Below are positions 41,041 through 52,240 of a DNA stretch of 64,000 nucleotides, in pieces (the stretch's first letter is position 1; every line of letters starts with the position of its first letter). This stretch comes from Edolisoma coerulescens. Its lineage: Eukaryota; Chordata; Aves; Passeriformes; Campephagidae. The DNA is taken from contig VWZW01001369.1 of assembly GCA_013397115.1 (NCBI GenBank), positions 434,001 to 498,000 on the forward strand, given 5' to 3'. The translations under genes and the position numbers were made by a program. The notes beneath the pieces were generated by a model. It was given only the letters and a program-made list of their open reading frames with translations, had not been told where the DNA came from and ran no database searches.

Positions 41041-43145
41041 CTAGATTTTAATACACATGCAACGCACATACTGAACAAGAGAGGTATTAAAAGCAATTGT
41101 AAAATAAAAATTTCAGGGAGAAAACTTAAATAAAAAGGCTGTGATTCTACTGTTACAACAAAAAAAAAATCCAGAAAATACAATGCACAATTAGTCTTTA
41201 TATTAACATCAAAAGAGGGTTATGGAAGTGGCTCTACAAAATTAAAATCTAGGTTACTAATGGCAGAGAATGACTGCCCATAATTACTAATTCAAAATAC
41301 ATATATGGTCCAAAACAACATTAATAATTTATGACAAGACCACAAAATTATGGAAATACCCAATTTTGTTTCCACTTCTTAAAATATCCAAAGATGCTAT
41401 TCCAGGGCTATTCTTCTACATTAGATATTTTTATTTGAGAATTTAGTATTTTTTCCTGAAGTTTTTGAGTTTTCCTCCTGAGACTTAACAATTAACACTA
41501 GGAAGATGTGGGAGACCCATCCATCCTCATCCCACCTATGGGGCAGAATAAATGAATGTAATTTATAAACTGAGTTGTAAACTATTGCTACATTTTTAGG
41601 CAAGAATCTTCCCACAATTGGGAGTATTCAGTGCACATTTATTTTAATGGGGGTTGCCTTCAGACCCAGTTTTGCAATGGTGGGTGTAGTTTATTTATTC
41701 CATGGAGAATCAGGAAATGTAAGCTACAGACTCAAAATGGCACCACAAAGCTCATCCTCCACAGAAAAAATTCTGGTCTATGGAATCACTAAAATTATTT
41801 TTTTGTTTACAATTTGGCTGAAAGTAAAGTGTTCTGTTAACTCTGAATGCTGCAAATCGTGCCTGAGAGGCGATGCCTCTCATTAGCTTTGCTGTCTCTC
41901 TGGGTTATGGGCTGTGTGTCAGCACTGGAAGCCTCTGCTTTGTCTGGAAAGCTCTGTTTCTCCCCTCCAGTGGTTCCACTTTCCTCTTAGACAAAGCCTA
42001 ACTGAGGAGTCACGTGAGGAAATAATCCTAAAGGAGAGGTGACTGTCCATGGGAGAATAGGGAGAGCTGGGACCCCCTTCTGCCTCCCTCCCAGTCATTG
42101 TCATCTAGACATTGTCCTCACCGCATTCAAATGTCATCCCAGACTATCAGCCCACTGGAACTCAAACGGCCTTTCATGCCTAGACACTTCTTAAGCATGA
42201 ACAGACCACAAAGACTGTCTGGTGGGAATTGCTTGCTATCCTAATATTAATAATGCAATATAGTACACTTACGGCACAGAGGATTCCACCTTTCGTCTCC
42301 TAAATTTATGAGCAAACAAACTGGAAAGACAGATAAACAGCACTGCAACTGAGCACATGCATTCATGCAAATATCACTAATATCTTTCCTACAGCATAAA
42401 TGACTGTAAAATTACAAACCTCTACACTAAAAATTATTTGAAAATGAATCTTCACAGTGCTGAAGGCAAGTTATCATGCATTAGAAATGAACTGAAAATG
42501 GGCTCCATACCATGCCATGGTACAAGGAAATATGGTATTGTCCTTCGACAAAAGTTACCCATAATAGTAGTAATGCCTTGTTTTCCTTCTGCAAGATCTG
42601 CAGCTGATTTGGCCATGACACATTACATTTTTTAAAAAAATAATGTCAATAAATATGTAGCCACTAGTTTAACACAGAATGATATAGAGTATATAACTGC
42701 AGGGAAGAAATCAGTATCTCCTAGCAATGGAGGTCTGAAATACTTGTCCTACCAAGAGAAGTATGTAACAATAAAACGTGAACACCTTCCCCTCTCTGTT
42801 CTGCTTCTTTTCTTTCCTTCTTCTTTCCTAAAGAGACTCCCATGATTTTGGAAATCCTGATCATGCCTACTTATTTCCATATACTTATTTCCAGGCATAG
42901 ATGCTGTCCTGGTCTTTCAGTCTCCAGGTTGGACAGGCTTTCATCACAACTGGTGTTCAGCTTCCTTAGAGAGACCATCCTTCCCAATTCACTTTCCAAA
43001 CCTCTGTGCATTAGGTTACAAACTTTTTTAATAAACAAAGTCAAGAGACCATGCATTCTACTACTTACAAGGAGTGCAATTAATGACTGTATTTCACATG
43101 ACAACAGACAAGGTGAGCTGTTACAGTACAAAAACACCAATAAAC

Positions 43146-43186
43146 ATATTTTCTAAGCCTTCTATTAAAAATATTTTCTAAGCCTT
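43146..43186 (+). repeat. Short direct repeat, 25-bp period
   Basis: The 16-mer atattttctaagcctt occurs at 43146-43161 and 43171-43186. Confidence 0.9.
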
Positions 43187-46121
43187 ATGAGCTCCTTGAC
43201 CTGATGGTGGGTTTCCTTCACCGGGGCACACCTGGGGACCTGAGGGACAGTTCCTCCATCCTCAGTCCCCACATGCCACTTACGTAAGATGGGCAGTTTA
43301 TACAAAGACAGCCTTGCACTGGACAGCTATTTGCTCAGTCCACTTCACCCGCTGTGCAGAGTCCAGAGAATATGGGGAGATTTTCGTTATGGTTGAATAG
43401 AGGGTAAAATTCAGTCTAAAACTTTCATTTTACATTAATAGAAATAAGATAATAGATATCACAAGGGGAATGTAGACCAATGCCTGGAGTTCTTCCCTTG
43501 CGTGTTATATTTAGGGTATATTCTAGCAGTGTGGTGATCTTATTCTTCAATATTAAGTAAAGCACAGCTGGAACAGTCGCATAAAGCCATTATGTTGTTA
43601 ACATAAGAAAATAATGGCACTGAAAGTACTAGAGAGCCAAAAAATATCTTGGATTCTGCAGTTATCTTTCACAGCTTAATATTAATTTAACATTTAACAA
43701 AACTGATGTTACAATTTCAATTTTTTTTTCTGTTTAGTACTATCATTACTGGACTCAAACCCAAATTGCTTTCAGCTGCCCACCACAACTGCATCTTATT
43801 AGCCTTTTCAGGAAAGCCAATTTATGCAAATCCAGTATTAGTTAAATAGTTAAACTGACCCTCAACATTCATGTATAGACACTGTCTGGCACTAAAAGAT
43901 GCAAGAGAAATTTAAACCTCCCATCTTCAGTGCTTAGGCTTCCATCTTTTCAACTGCAGCAGCACAATGACTGTTTATACACATCTATCTGAATCCATCT
44001 ATTAAAAAAATGCATTAAAAAATTAAACTGGTAACTGCTGTGCTTTTATAGCTCTGCTTTTCTCTCCCAATCTGGTTTTACACTGAATTTCAAGATTTCA
44101 CACATATAAAGCACTACTGGCTACTTTCAGCTTTTGATTGAATCAACAGTGACAAAATCTGGCTGATATGCAGTCTCTCAGTCCAGAATTTCTCTTTTAT
44201 GCAGACCTTTCTCCACTGTAATTACTACAGTTTTATCCCCTGAAGCTGCAGAGATGAAGACTTAGATGCACGGTATATGGTTTTCCACAGTGTCTTAGCA
44301 ACACTGGGATACCCAGAACAGAGTGAATGCAGGGGAGTAGTGAATGAAAATGACTTTTCAATACTGACTGCTGGACACACACACTGCTGGACTACAGCTT
44401 CCCTGTGGCTCAACTAGGGCAAGGCAGGCAAAAATTATGTTCCCACACAGCAGTGCTGAAGAGACACTCTTAAGCAATTTACAAATGCAAAACTGAGGAT
44501 GACAAACAAAAATGAAACTATTTGGATGGGGATGCAACAACAGTCACCTCTCTAGCTAGCAAAGAGAAAAAGGTAATTTTACATAATGATTCTGTGCTGC
44601 TGAACACACCCGGTCAGAAGCAACCAAATAACCAGCACTTTTTGCCATTATAGTGGTAACTGTCACCTCTTCAGCTTTATTCTGTTTTACACCGCTGAGC
44701 TGGCCCAGATGACGCCATCGTCCCTTCGATTGGCTGGGCTGGTGTCAGTTGCTGGCTTAAATGGGCACAGAAGAAAGAATTCAGCATCCTGCGATTGAAA
44801 TTCAGGATTGCTCGGATGCATGTGCATGTGGTGAAGCAATACAAATAAAGACCACTTTTTGTTTTGCTTCAGTGAATTGTCAAAGAGATTTAGAAAGCCA
44901 GGGGATCTCATTATGGTAATACAGGTTAAATACTTTAAAAGCATATGGTGTTACCATCCTGAATGAAGCTGTCCCTGCTGGCTCCAGGAAGCAGACAATA
45001 GGCCAGAAACACATCTCATGTCTCTGGTCCACCAATGGGAACTGAGGATTATAAATCACCACAAGAAAACATCACGTGCTATCTGGTATCAGGTAATGCC
45101 TTGTCTTTTCAATTACTATTTGACTCATCCTTTTCCAGAGAGGAACAAGCTTTACGCATGTATTCCAGTAGCCGAATGAAAACAGAGCTCTAGAATTTCT
45201 TAGGGTCCATCCTTGTCTCAATAAAACAGGATCTGTAAAGATGGATGACTGTAGTATATACAGTATAATTCAACAAGACATGTAGAGACGGGGAATACTT
45301 CCACAGAATGCTTCCTCCCCATGGAGAAAAAAATAGCAATGAAAACTATCAGGCACAAAATAAAAATGTTTTGCTTTATCACAAAACTTTAAGGATGCTT
45401 GGATACGGTCAAAAGGCCCCATCTAATTCACTGCTGACAGATTCTTCTGTGTGCAGTGATGCTCATTACCACATATTTGCTAATTTTCTCCAGTAGAGAG
45501 CAGCCTCAGCATTGACCTTGCTAACTCCAAATGTCAGGTTTTTCCCCATGGGCACTGGAGTAAATGTGTTGTCTCCTCTTGAAACCCAAGACAATGATGC
45601 AGTGTGGTCCACAAAGACCCTATTAGTAGTCCAAGTCTGACAGCTGTTATTTAGGTTTTCAGAAACATGTCCTAGGTTACTGCTTTTCCAAGCGGTAAGT
45701 TGATTTGTGAGTTGCAGGCAGGCAGCTGAAGCACTACACTATTTTAAAGGCAGCAGAAATTCTCAGAAATGCACCAGTTTCTGAGGGCTTAAGACAAGCT
45801 CTAATCAATGATGACGGAGCCAATTACAAATTTACTGCTTTTAGTCCCTCTCCTTCAACAATCTGCCAGAGACTGCTGCTTCCAAAGTTAGTAGATGATG
45901 TCTCAGCCATTCCTCCCCTAATCTTTTTGCCTTCCAAACCCTAAAGAAAAGGGGATTTAATTCAGTGGGTGCACTATCAGGGTAGTAACATCTGGCAAGT
46001 GTGTGAGAGAACAGCAGGAGGTGATCATTTCTTATCACAGAAAGATTTGGCACAGCATCTTTATTGGGTCTCTCAATTTTATGTCCTATTTCACCCCCAA
46101 AACAGGGAAATTAGGAACACT

Positions 46122-46165
46122 AGGAAGGAAGGAAGCAAGGAAGGAAGAAAGGAAGGAAGGAAGGA
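46122..46165 (+). repeat. (GGAA)n microsatellite
   Basis: About eleven tetranucleotide units of the AAGG/GGAA type with two interruptions (gcaa and gaaa). Confidence 0.95.
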
Positions 46166-47239
46166 CCAGGCAAAAGACCTAAGACTAGAATTTTCTTCAG
46201 CACCAGGTTCTGGAGGTGGTTGAAGATGGTTCCTTGTTTGTGTTTCTTTGTGGATTTCTCTAAGAAATTCCTTTACAATGTAAATGTACAAAAACATTAA
46301 AAAATTAAAACCTTTCCTTTACACATGCATCAGAGGATTTAGTGAGAAACTATCTACAGATTTTTCTCCTTCACAGCTTCCTGAAGGATACTGGAATACC
46401 TCAAAATTCCAGCTCTTCCTAGCTTCCCTGCCACCTCTGTATATGCATAAAGTATATATACACCCACAAACCTGAGTAAAACACATATACACCAACCTTG
46501 TCCAGGAGACAAGCTAGAAACATTTGTTTGCTATGGTTGTTTGGGGGTTTTTTCTATAATCAGATTTATTTCCTTGCAATATTTGCCCCTTCTAATTTTC
46601 CTTTCTCCCACTAGCTGGGATGTTATCTGATTATGCTTGTTGACATTTTCACATCTTGTACTGTTTGCCTCCATCCCTCTAACTCTATTTGCCTTGTTTA
46701 CCTGTTAACTTCATGGCCCTGGAGAGCTACTGCCATCTTTCCTTTTGCTATTCATGCATCTTTTTGCTTCACTGAGCCTTGTGAATGGAGACTTTGACAG
46801 AATGTATTGCAATAAATACCCCTTCCCTAATGGTACTCCTGCTGACTGCAACTCTAATCTTCTGCTGGAGTAACTGACTCATAACACATCCATTTTCCTG
46901 ACTGAACATCCTACTTGCCACTCACTACTCTACTGCTTAAAATCACAGCCACCTGCCATTCACCAGACCTTCTTTTCACATTACCAAAACTGCAGTCTCT
47001 TTTCCCAACTCCTTTCATTTTCCACACTGACTTACATCTCTACTTGCTTGGTAGTCTCATCCCTTTAAAGGTTTCCACCCATTCTAATAATTCCTCACCC
47101 AAATCCATTTTCCGTGCCCACAGTTCTCCTGCTCCCCCATGTATTTTGGTTTCATCTCATTAACCCTCAGCTCTCCACATGGTAGAAGTAACAGGACCTC
47201 TGTTTGGTACTAATACTTTTCCAGCATTATCTGCTGGTC

Positions 47240-47973
47240 CCCATCTCATGGCACAAGTCAAATACTACAGCAGGGTGCTGATATGTTATTGCACTGTAAG
47301 CACCTAACAGAACAAAGTCCCACGCCACAGTGGAAAACTGTATCAATAATGTACACACCACAGCATTTGCTAAGTGGCCTCAGAGCTTTCACAATGAAAC
47401 ATGCTACTCTATATTAAAACTGTGGTTGAGCAGCCATAACAGTACAGTGATGTATGTAAAGGGTACACTTGGTTTTCTCTTTCTGTTCACATATAAAATT
47501 TTAAAACAGTAATTTGTACCTGCTCAAACAGATACTCCGTAAGAATGATCCAATGGTTCTCTTTTGAGCTATTTTACATGCTCATTTGCAAACACAAACC
47601 TTCCATTGCATATTTTATAAATGAAAAATTACATTTGTTTGGAAGCAACAGAAAAGAGTTTCTGTACATGAGAATTGAGATTCCGTACATAAGCTTCTAC
47701 ACAAAAGGTCTTTAGCACAGATGGGCACATTCTAAATATACTTTAGATGGATGATATGTCACGTTAAAACACACAAGGTTGAAGAGATGTCTGCAGGGAC
47801 ACGGCCCCAGGAAAAAGTAGGGATTAGCTTGTCAATAAAGATGTAAACAGACTGCTCTGAGGCAGCTTCATTTCTGACATTAGAGAATCTTAAATGGTTC
47901 GTTGACGAAGAGCTTGTGCAAAAATTGGGGCAGCACCGAAATCTATTCATTCCATATTTTCAGTAGTTACTGT
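47240..47973 (-). other. Candidate CDK14 terminal 3' UTR exon
   Basis: On the minus strand a plausible acceptor, ttgccttacag, ends at 47974. About 730 nt of complex, T/A-rich sequence without repeats follows, with the texture of a vertebrate 3' UTR. It ends near a weak AATAAC signal around 47290; stronger AATAAA hexamers on this strand lie further on at 46565-46570 and 46060-46065. The pairing with the donor at 49631 is a guess from position and strand only. Transcript evidence would be needed, and the real terminal exon could be elsewhere. Confidence 0.28.
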
Positions 47974-48339
47974 CTGTAAGGCAAAGACTCCGTAACATTA
48001 CAGGGTTAAAAAACCCAATTGCACATAAGCATACAACAGTAAACCCAAATTTAATTCATTAGAGAAAATTGTATCTGATATTGTAAAAAGCAGACTTTTT
48101 ACAGCTAGCAAAAGACTTTTTTCTAGCTAAAGGTAGACATCACATGAGTATCAATTACACTTATATGAGTCTGTATGTTCTGATAGGTATATGAACAGCA
48201 CGTGCATTTCTCTCAGCTCCCAGAACTTCTGTAACAAATTGTTATAATGGACTCAACATGCAAAAGCAACCCTGTCTCTAAAAACAAACAAGCAAAAAAA
48301 AGGCCCTGTTTTTTTGAATGAGAAGAATCTGCACTTTAG

Positions 48340-48888
48340 GTATTTTGTGAAACGCAGCACGCAAGCCCAGGTATATAAACACGGCTGGCTCGGGGGTCTT
48401 GCTGCTGCGTCTTCGGTAAAGGCGGCACACACAGAAAGATCCGAAGGCGAGCTCCTCACCCGATGGAGCCGCCCCTGAGCAGGTAATGCAGCGCGTGCAG
48501 GTGGAGGTAAAGAAGGAGAGAGGGGACTTCTCGTATGAGTTCCACGGGGGGTTATCAAAGCGAAGATTCAGGAACGGAAAGCCAAATGGCAAGGGTTTCT
48601 GGGAGCTTTTATACCGGGAATGGTAAGGGTGGGGATAAGGGATACAGCCAATAGGGTAAGGGAAGGAACGCGGGGTTTACAGTGAACGCACCAACGGGAA
48701 TAACACAAAGGAGGGACTTAGGGAAGGGACAAATGGGGTGTTGAGGTTAACAGAACTTTCTAGAGCTTTATACATATTAATCAAGGGAAATGAATGTTTA
48801 TAACAACATACACAAAACTGGGAGGGGAGGCCCAGTGGTCTGGGCGACTTTGGCCACTTGCTCTGCCACACACTGCGGTGTGAAACCA
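48340..48888 (-). mobile_element. LTR-like block, probable solo LTR of an endogenous retrovirus
   Basis: This block differs from its AT-rich surroundings, being richer in GC and CpG (densest at 48350-48570). On the minus strand it has the layout of a retroviral promoter: an inverted CCAAT box (plus-strand ccaat at 48648-48652), then TATAAAAG about 40 bp downstream (48606-48613), then a pyrimidine-rich leader. The word tttag flanks it at 48335-48339 and 48889-48893, a possible 5-bp target duplication. However, the ends would read TG...AC rather than the usual TG...CA, so the limits are tentative. No gag, pol or env frame accompanies it, which suggests a solo LTR. The family was not identified. 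A CpG-rich promoter of cellular origin is the alternative. Confidence 0.5.
48575..48655 (-). promoter_or_regulatory. CCAAT/TATA core promoter inside the LTR-like block
   Basis: On the minus strand ctattggc (inverted CCAAT, 48647-48654) precedes ggtataaaagctcc (TATA at 48606-48613). Initiation would be expected about 25-30 nt further along, near 48575-48580, running leftwards in the same direction as CDK14. The two boxes are seen directly; promoter activity is inferred. Confidence 0.4.
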
Positions 48889-49254
48889 TTTAGAGGAGCA
48901 CAATAAGCAAAGCAGCTATATAAGGGAATACTGCTAATCTGGAAGAGTCTGCCAAGTGCTAATTCCCACTGAACAAACACTGGGATGGAAGACAATTAAT
49001 GCCATGATATAACACAACCATTCCCTTGCTGTAATTTGGTAAGTAGCCTCTCTACTCACCTGGCCTTCCCAGGTTCTGTTCTACTCTTAGAATACCGGAA
49101 GTCATATTACACACTATTTCACTGCTGAATAACTATGGTCAAACAAAACAGTATTAGTTGATCCAGTGATACAGATCATAATCACTAACATGACAGCACC
49201 TCTCTATCAAGAACATCCTTCTGCTATCAAGACTACCAACCTATTAAATAAGAG

Positions 49255-49311
49255 AACCATAGAATGGTTAGGGTTGTGAGGGACCTTAAATCATAGAATC
49301 ATAGAATTTCT
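49255..49311 (-). mobile_element. Very short CR1 LINE 3' terminus
   Basis: The plus strand shows catagaatggtt, then agggttgtgagggacctt, then a second tcatagaatcatagaat. This is the reverse complement of the avian CR1 3' end, which finishes in repeats of ATTCTATG. Only some 55 bp remain, the usual extreme 5' truncation of CR1 copies. Two tandem starts of the terminal repeat suggest two insertions or slippage. It lies about 350 bp downstream of the CDK14 stop codon. Confidence 0.72.
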
Positions 49312-49632
49312 CATCCTTGCCCCAAAGTTTAACAACAGAACTGGAAAAAGGTATTTTCTCTCTGCATATTTTACCAGGGGAAAAAAAAAATATCAGTCCA
49401 AATTAAAGGCAAACTATTGTTTAATATACTAGTACCAACTCCTGCAATATTTTCAACCTATCAGTGACACTCATTCCTGCTCAGAACTTACACTCTTCAT
49501 ACGGACTGTAAAACTGCAAAAACAGAGTATCAGCCTGCACACGGACATGTGCAGTTGAGTTTTGTATTTTGTTTCTCTAAAGATAACTAAAGAGCATTTT
49601 CAAAGATACCCTTTCCAATAATCATGTCTTAC

Positions 49633-49663
49633 CTGCATTATTGGTTGTGAACACAGGTATTCT
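49633..49663 (-). other. CDK14: CDK14 proximal 3' UTR ending in a strong splice donor
   Basis: After the TGA the minus strand runs 31 nt to CAG|GTAAGA (donor GT at 49631-49632), a near-ideal U1 target. If it is used, the stop codon lies less than 50 nt upstream of the last junction, so the message should escape nonsense-mediated decay, and the rest of the 3' UTR would lie on a further exon to the left. The donor is seen directly; its use is inferred. If it is unused, the UTR simply reads on, with an ATTAAA-type signal possible near 49420. Confidence 0.55.
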
Positions 49664-49779
49664 TCAATGTTTGCTGTTTGATACACCTTTGCCATAACTA
49701 TTGTTTTTTCCAAAGGCTCTCATGCTTTCTCCAGTCTCTGGCTGTAATCTTACATTCGGTACAGTAAAAATAGAAGACA
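49664..49779 (-). CDS. CDK14: CDK14, last coding exon with stop codon
   Basis: The minus strand continues the frame of the exon at 53882-54021. The split ATG codon is followed by SSIFTVPNVRLQPETGES, then MRAFGKNNSYGK, and the protein ends GVSNSKH before a TGA at 49664-49666. This is the C-terminal tail of CDK14 beyond the kinase fold, a short basic, serine/asparagine-rich and probably unstructured segment. The acceptor is a T-rich tract followed by acag (AG at 49780-49781), with a possible branch site ctgac at 49794-49798. The part here is 116 nt, making 38 codons plus the stop with the preceding A, and nothing interrupts it. Against the remembered human tail (EAGES, KSLSNSKH) this copy has ETGES and KGVSNSKH, consistent with lineage divergence in a weakly constrained tail. 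The exon probably runs on to 49633 as 3' UTR, where there is a strong donor. Confidence 0.96.
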
Positions 49780-50195
49780 CTGTAAAAAAGAGTGTCAGTT
49801 CAGAAACTGTGATGTCTTTTTGCAGTAAAAGCAGTAATTTAAAAATAATTATTTAATATATATGGCAAGCACAACACAGTAAATATATACAGCTTTTACA
49901 TATACCACCAATTTCTGCAAGTAAGCACTTTACAAATTCTGAATGGAAAGAAGCTGAATGCATTATGATGGAAGTTGTCTGAGGCAAATATTCTTAACTG
50001 CATGCATCTTCAAAAAAACCTGTTTCCAGATTGTGTGTGTTTCTTCGTCCTCTACACCACTATACAATTAATAACTTCCACTTTCAAATTTCTGCTGAGA
50101 CAACTTAGAAATAAATAAAAAGGTAAAATGTGCAGCAAGGTTTTTCAATAATTTGATATCACATATCACATCTTCAGAATCTTGATATCAGATTC

Positions 50196-50214
50196 AGTTC
50201 AGTAGAACTGAACT
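50196..50214. repeat. CDK14: Perfect 7-bp hairpin in the CDK14 intron
   Basis: agttcag (50196-50202) pairs with ctgaact (50208-50214) around the loop tagaa. Confidence 0.85.
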
Positions 50215-50837
50215 ATCTTGTTTGACTTTCTTTTTTGAATTACTAAAGACAACCAGGCTTGTTAAAAATATCCCAACAACTCAAAAATCTTTTACAAGAA
50301 GCAATCCCCTTTTGCATGAGCTAGAAAAACCTTAACAACTTCAATGTAACATGAGGCAACTAATTATTAGGGGGCATGATGATAATAATCACAGGAATCA
50401 AACTGCAAATGGTTAAGGACTAACACATTGATAATATGAAAACTCATTTTTACTTAGGATGCCTCAATCTGATGGGGAAAAATCAATGACTTAATATATC
50501 CTGAAAACAAACCTCCATATAACAATATCCTCAAACCAGCTGCCACTGCATGATTCCATAAGGAAGTGCTAAAGAACTAATCAGAGATGTAAGAGTTTTC
50601 TTTTTTGCACTAACAGCTGGCATACCTATAAGTTTTTGGAACTACTTTTTCATCTATATGTCTTTAAAAGAGCTGGCTATTGCTTTATGCACAGACCTTC
50701 CCACTGCAGTTTGAGGTCTCAGCTTGCATTTCTTATTCTGCTATCCTCGGTAACACACATTGTGAATGGCAGATATTCTATGCAAAAAAATGAATATGAG
50801 CTCTCAAATATAAAAGTAAAAAAGTAGGAGGACTGAC

Positions 50838-50860
50838 TTTTTTTTTTATATATATATATA
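50838..50860 (+). repeat. CDK14: Poly-T then (TA)n in the last CDK14 intron
   Basis: About ten T followed by seven TA units. Confidence 0.9.
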
Positions 50861-51929
50861 AAATAACAAGTACACATATTTAGTAAAAAGGATTAATCTA
50901 TAGAATACTGCTCAGTTTTGAGATGAATGAAAGTTATGCTGCATCATAAATTGCGTTGTATTCCTAGACAAGTGTTTTTAGCAGAATGGCACTACTCTTA
51001 CCTTTTTAATGTACTATTTTCAAAAACAGAAAGTGGCTACCTTTTAGACAGAGATTATGTGGAAATTGAACTTCCAACCCAACTGAAATTATGCCTTGAC
51101 TTGGAACTAAACCAAGTAAAAAAAGCAAAATTGTCCTTCTTACATAAACTAACTTCACACACATTTTTAAAATAAACCCCATTAAAAAATCATACTGTAA
51201 AGTATAACATAGAATTCAAGTATATAGTATTAAAGGTCAAAAGCAGAACAGAAAGTCAAGCACTTCATTTTTACTTTTTCAGTGTAGGCAGAGTCACCTT
51301 ACTTTTCTGAAATACTGTGATTCCAAGGAAACAATTTTCTGATGGAAAACCATTTGACTGATTCATTCCATTTGCCTTTCTACCCACATATGAGTCTTTC
51401 CCTGGTTTTTAGTGCTAAATCCCCAAATTTGCAATTCAGCATTAGGATCAAATTGGACAAAATATATTCCGTGATGAATACTATTCACTACAGAGATTTG
51501 CAAAATCACAGTGGTGTCCGAATTAGAAAGCAGTAACTTTGTTGGCACATAAAGACTCAATATGTTTATAACGATATTAAATTAACTATCAATAGTGTTT
51601 CTTGATGCAAAATATTAGCATAGAGAACTAGAGTCACAAAAACTGGTAATTTCACTGCACAGTAAACATTTTCCCAACTCTCCAAAGTATATGACTTCTT
51701 TGTTTTGTAAATATGTTTACAAGTATATCCAAGTCATGCTAAATAGAAATGATTGTAGTATTTGATTCTGGGATTGTCCTTTCTTGCATCTGGATTTATG
51801 CTTCATAATGATTATCTACTAGACACAGAAATAGTCTTTCTGTAACTCAAAATTTTACTGGAGGCATTAAGAAGAACCTTGCTTTAAAATATAATGATTT
51901 TTCATCTTTATTCTCCCCCCTTCAAAAGG

Positions 51930-52240
51930 TTTCACTGCTCCTGATGTTTAACGTTATGCAAAGACGTGTTTCTGCCAATGAATATCGCCTTATGGTTATG
52001 CTTCTGCAAATAACCTGCTGTGAGCTGATAAAAGGATTAATGCAGCCAAAATTCTTAATCTGTGAAATTACAAATTAAATTCTCATATTAAAAATACCAC
52101 CCTGAGGTATTTTTTGTGGTTCTAATTCCCCTCTGGTGTTCTGCATACATTGTGCTTGTTAATGACTAGGACAAGACTGTCTCTGTTGGCAGCCTGCTGC
52201 AGAGTGATAATGTGTAGGCATTTACTTCACTGATAGAACT
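51930..52240. promoter_or_regulatory. CDK14: Possible intronic conserved element in CDK14
   Basis: Repeat-free complex text within the last coding intron, with an octamer-like ttatgcaaag near 51953 and homeodomain cores. No coding frame. Function inferred from texture only. Confidence 0.18.

Larger units (their letters stand above)
41041..47239. other. Intergenic DNA downstream of CDK14
   Basis: Unique AT-rich DNA with a short direct repeat (43146-43186), a GC-richer patch with gatgacgccatcg and attggct near 44708-44728, and the GGAA microsatellite. From about 46600 to 47240 the plus strand is strongly pyrimidine-rich. Minus-strand AATAAA hexamers at 46060-46065 and 46565-46570 are possible distal polyadenylation signals for CDK14. 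Confidence 0.5.

Noticed and set aside
47830..47845. AATAAA at about 47834 as a CDK14 polyadenylation signal
   Set aside because: It is on the plus strand, opposite to CDK14.
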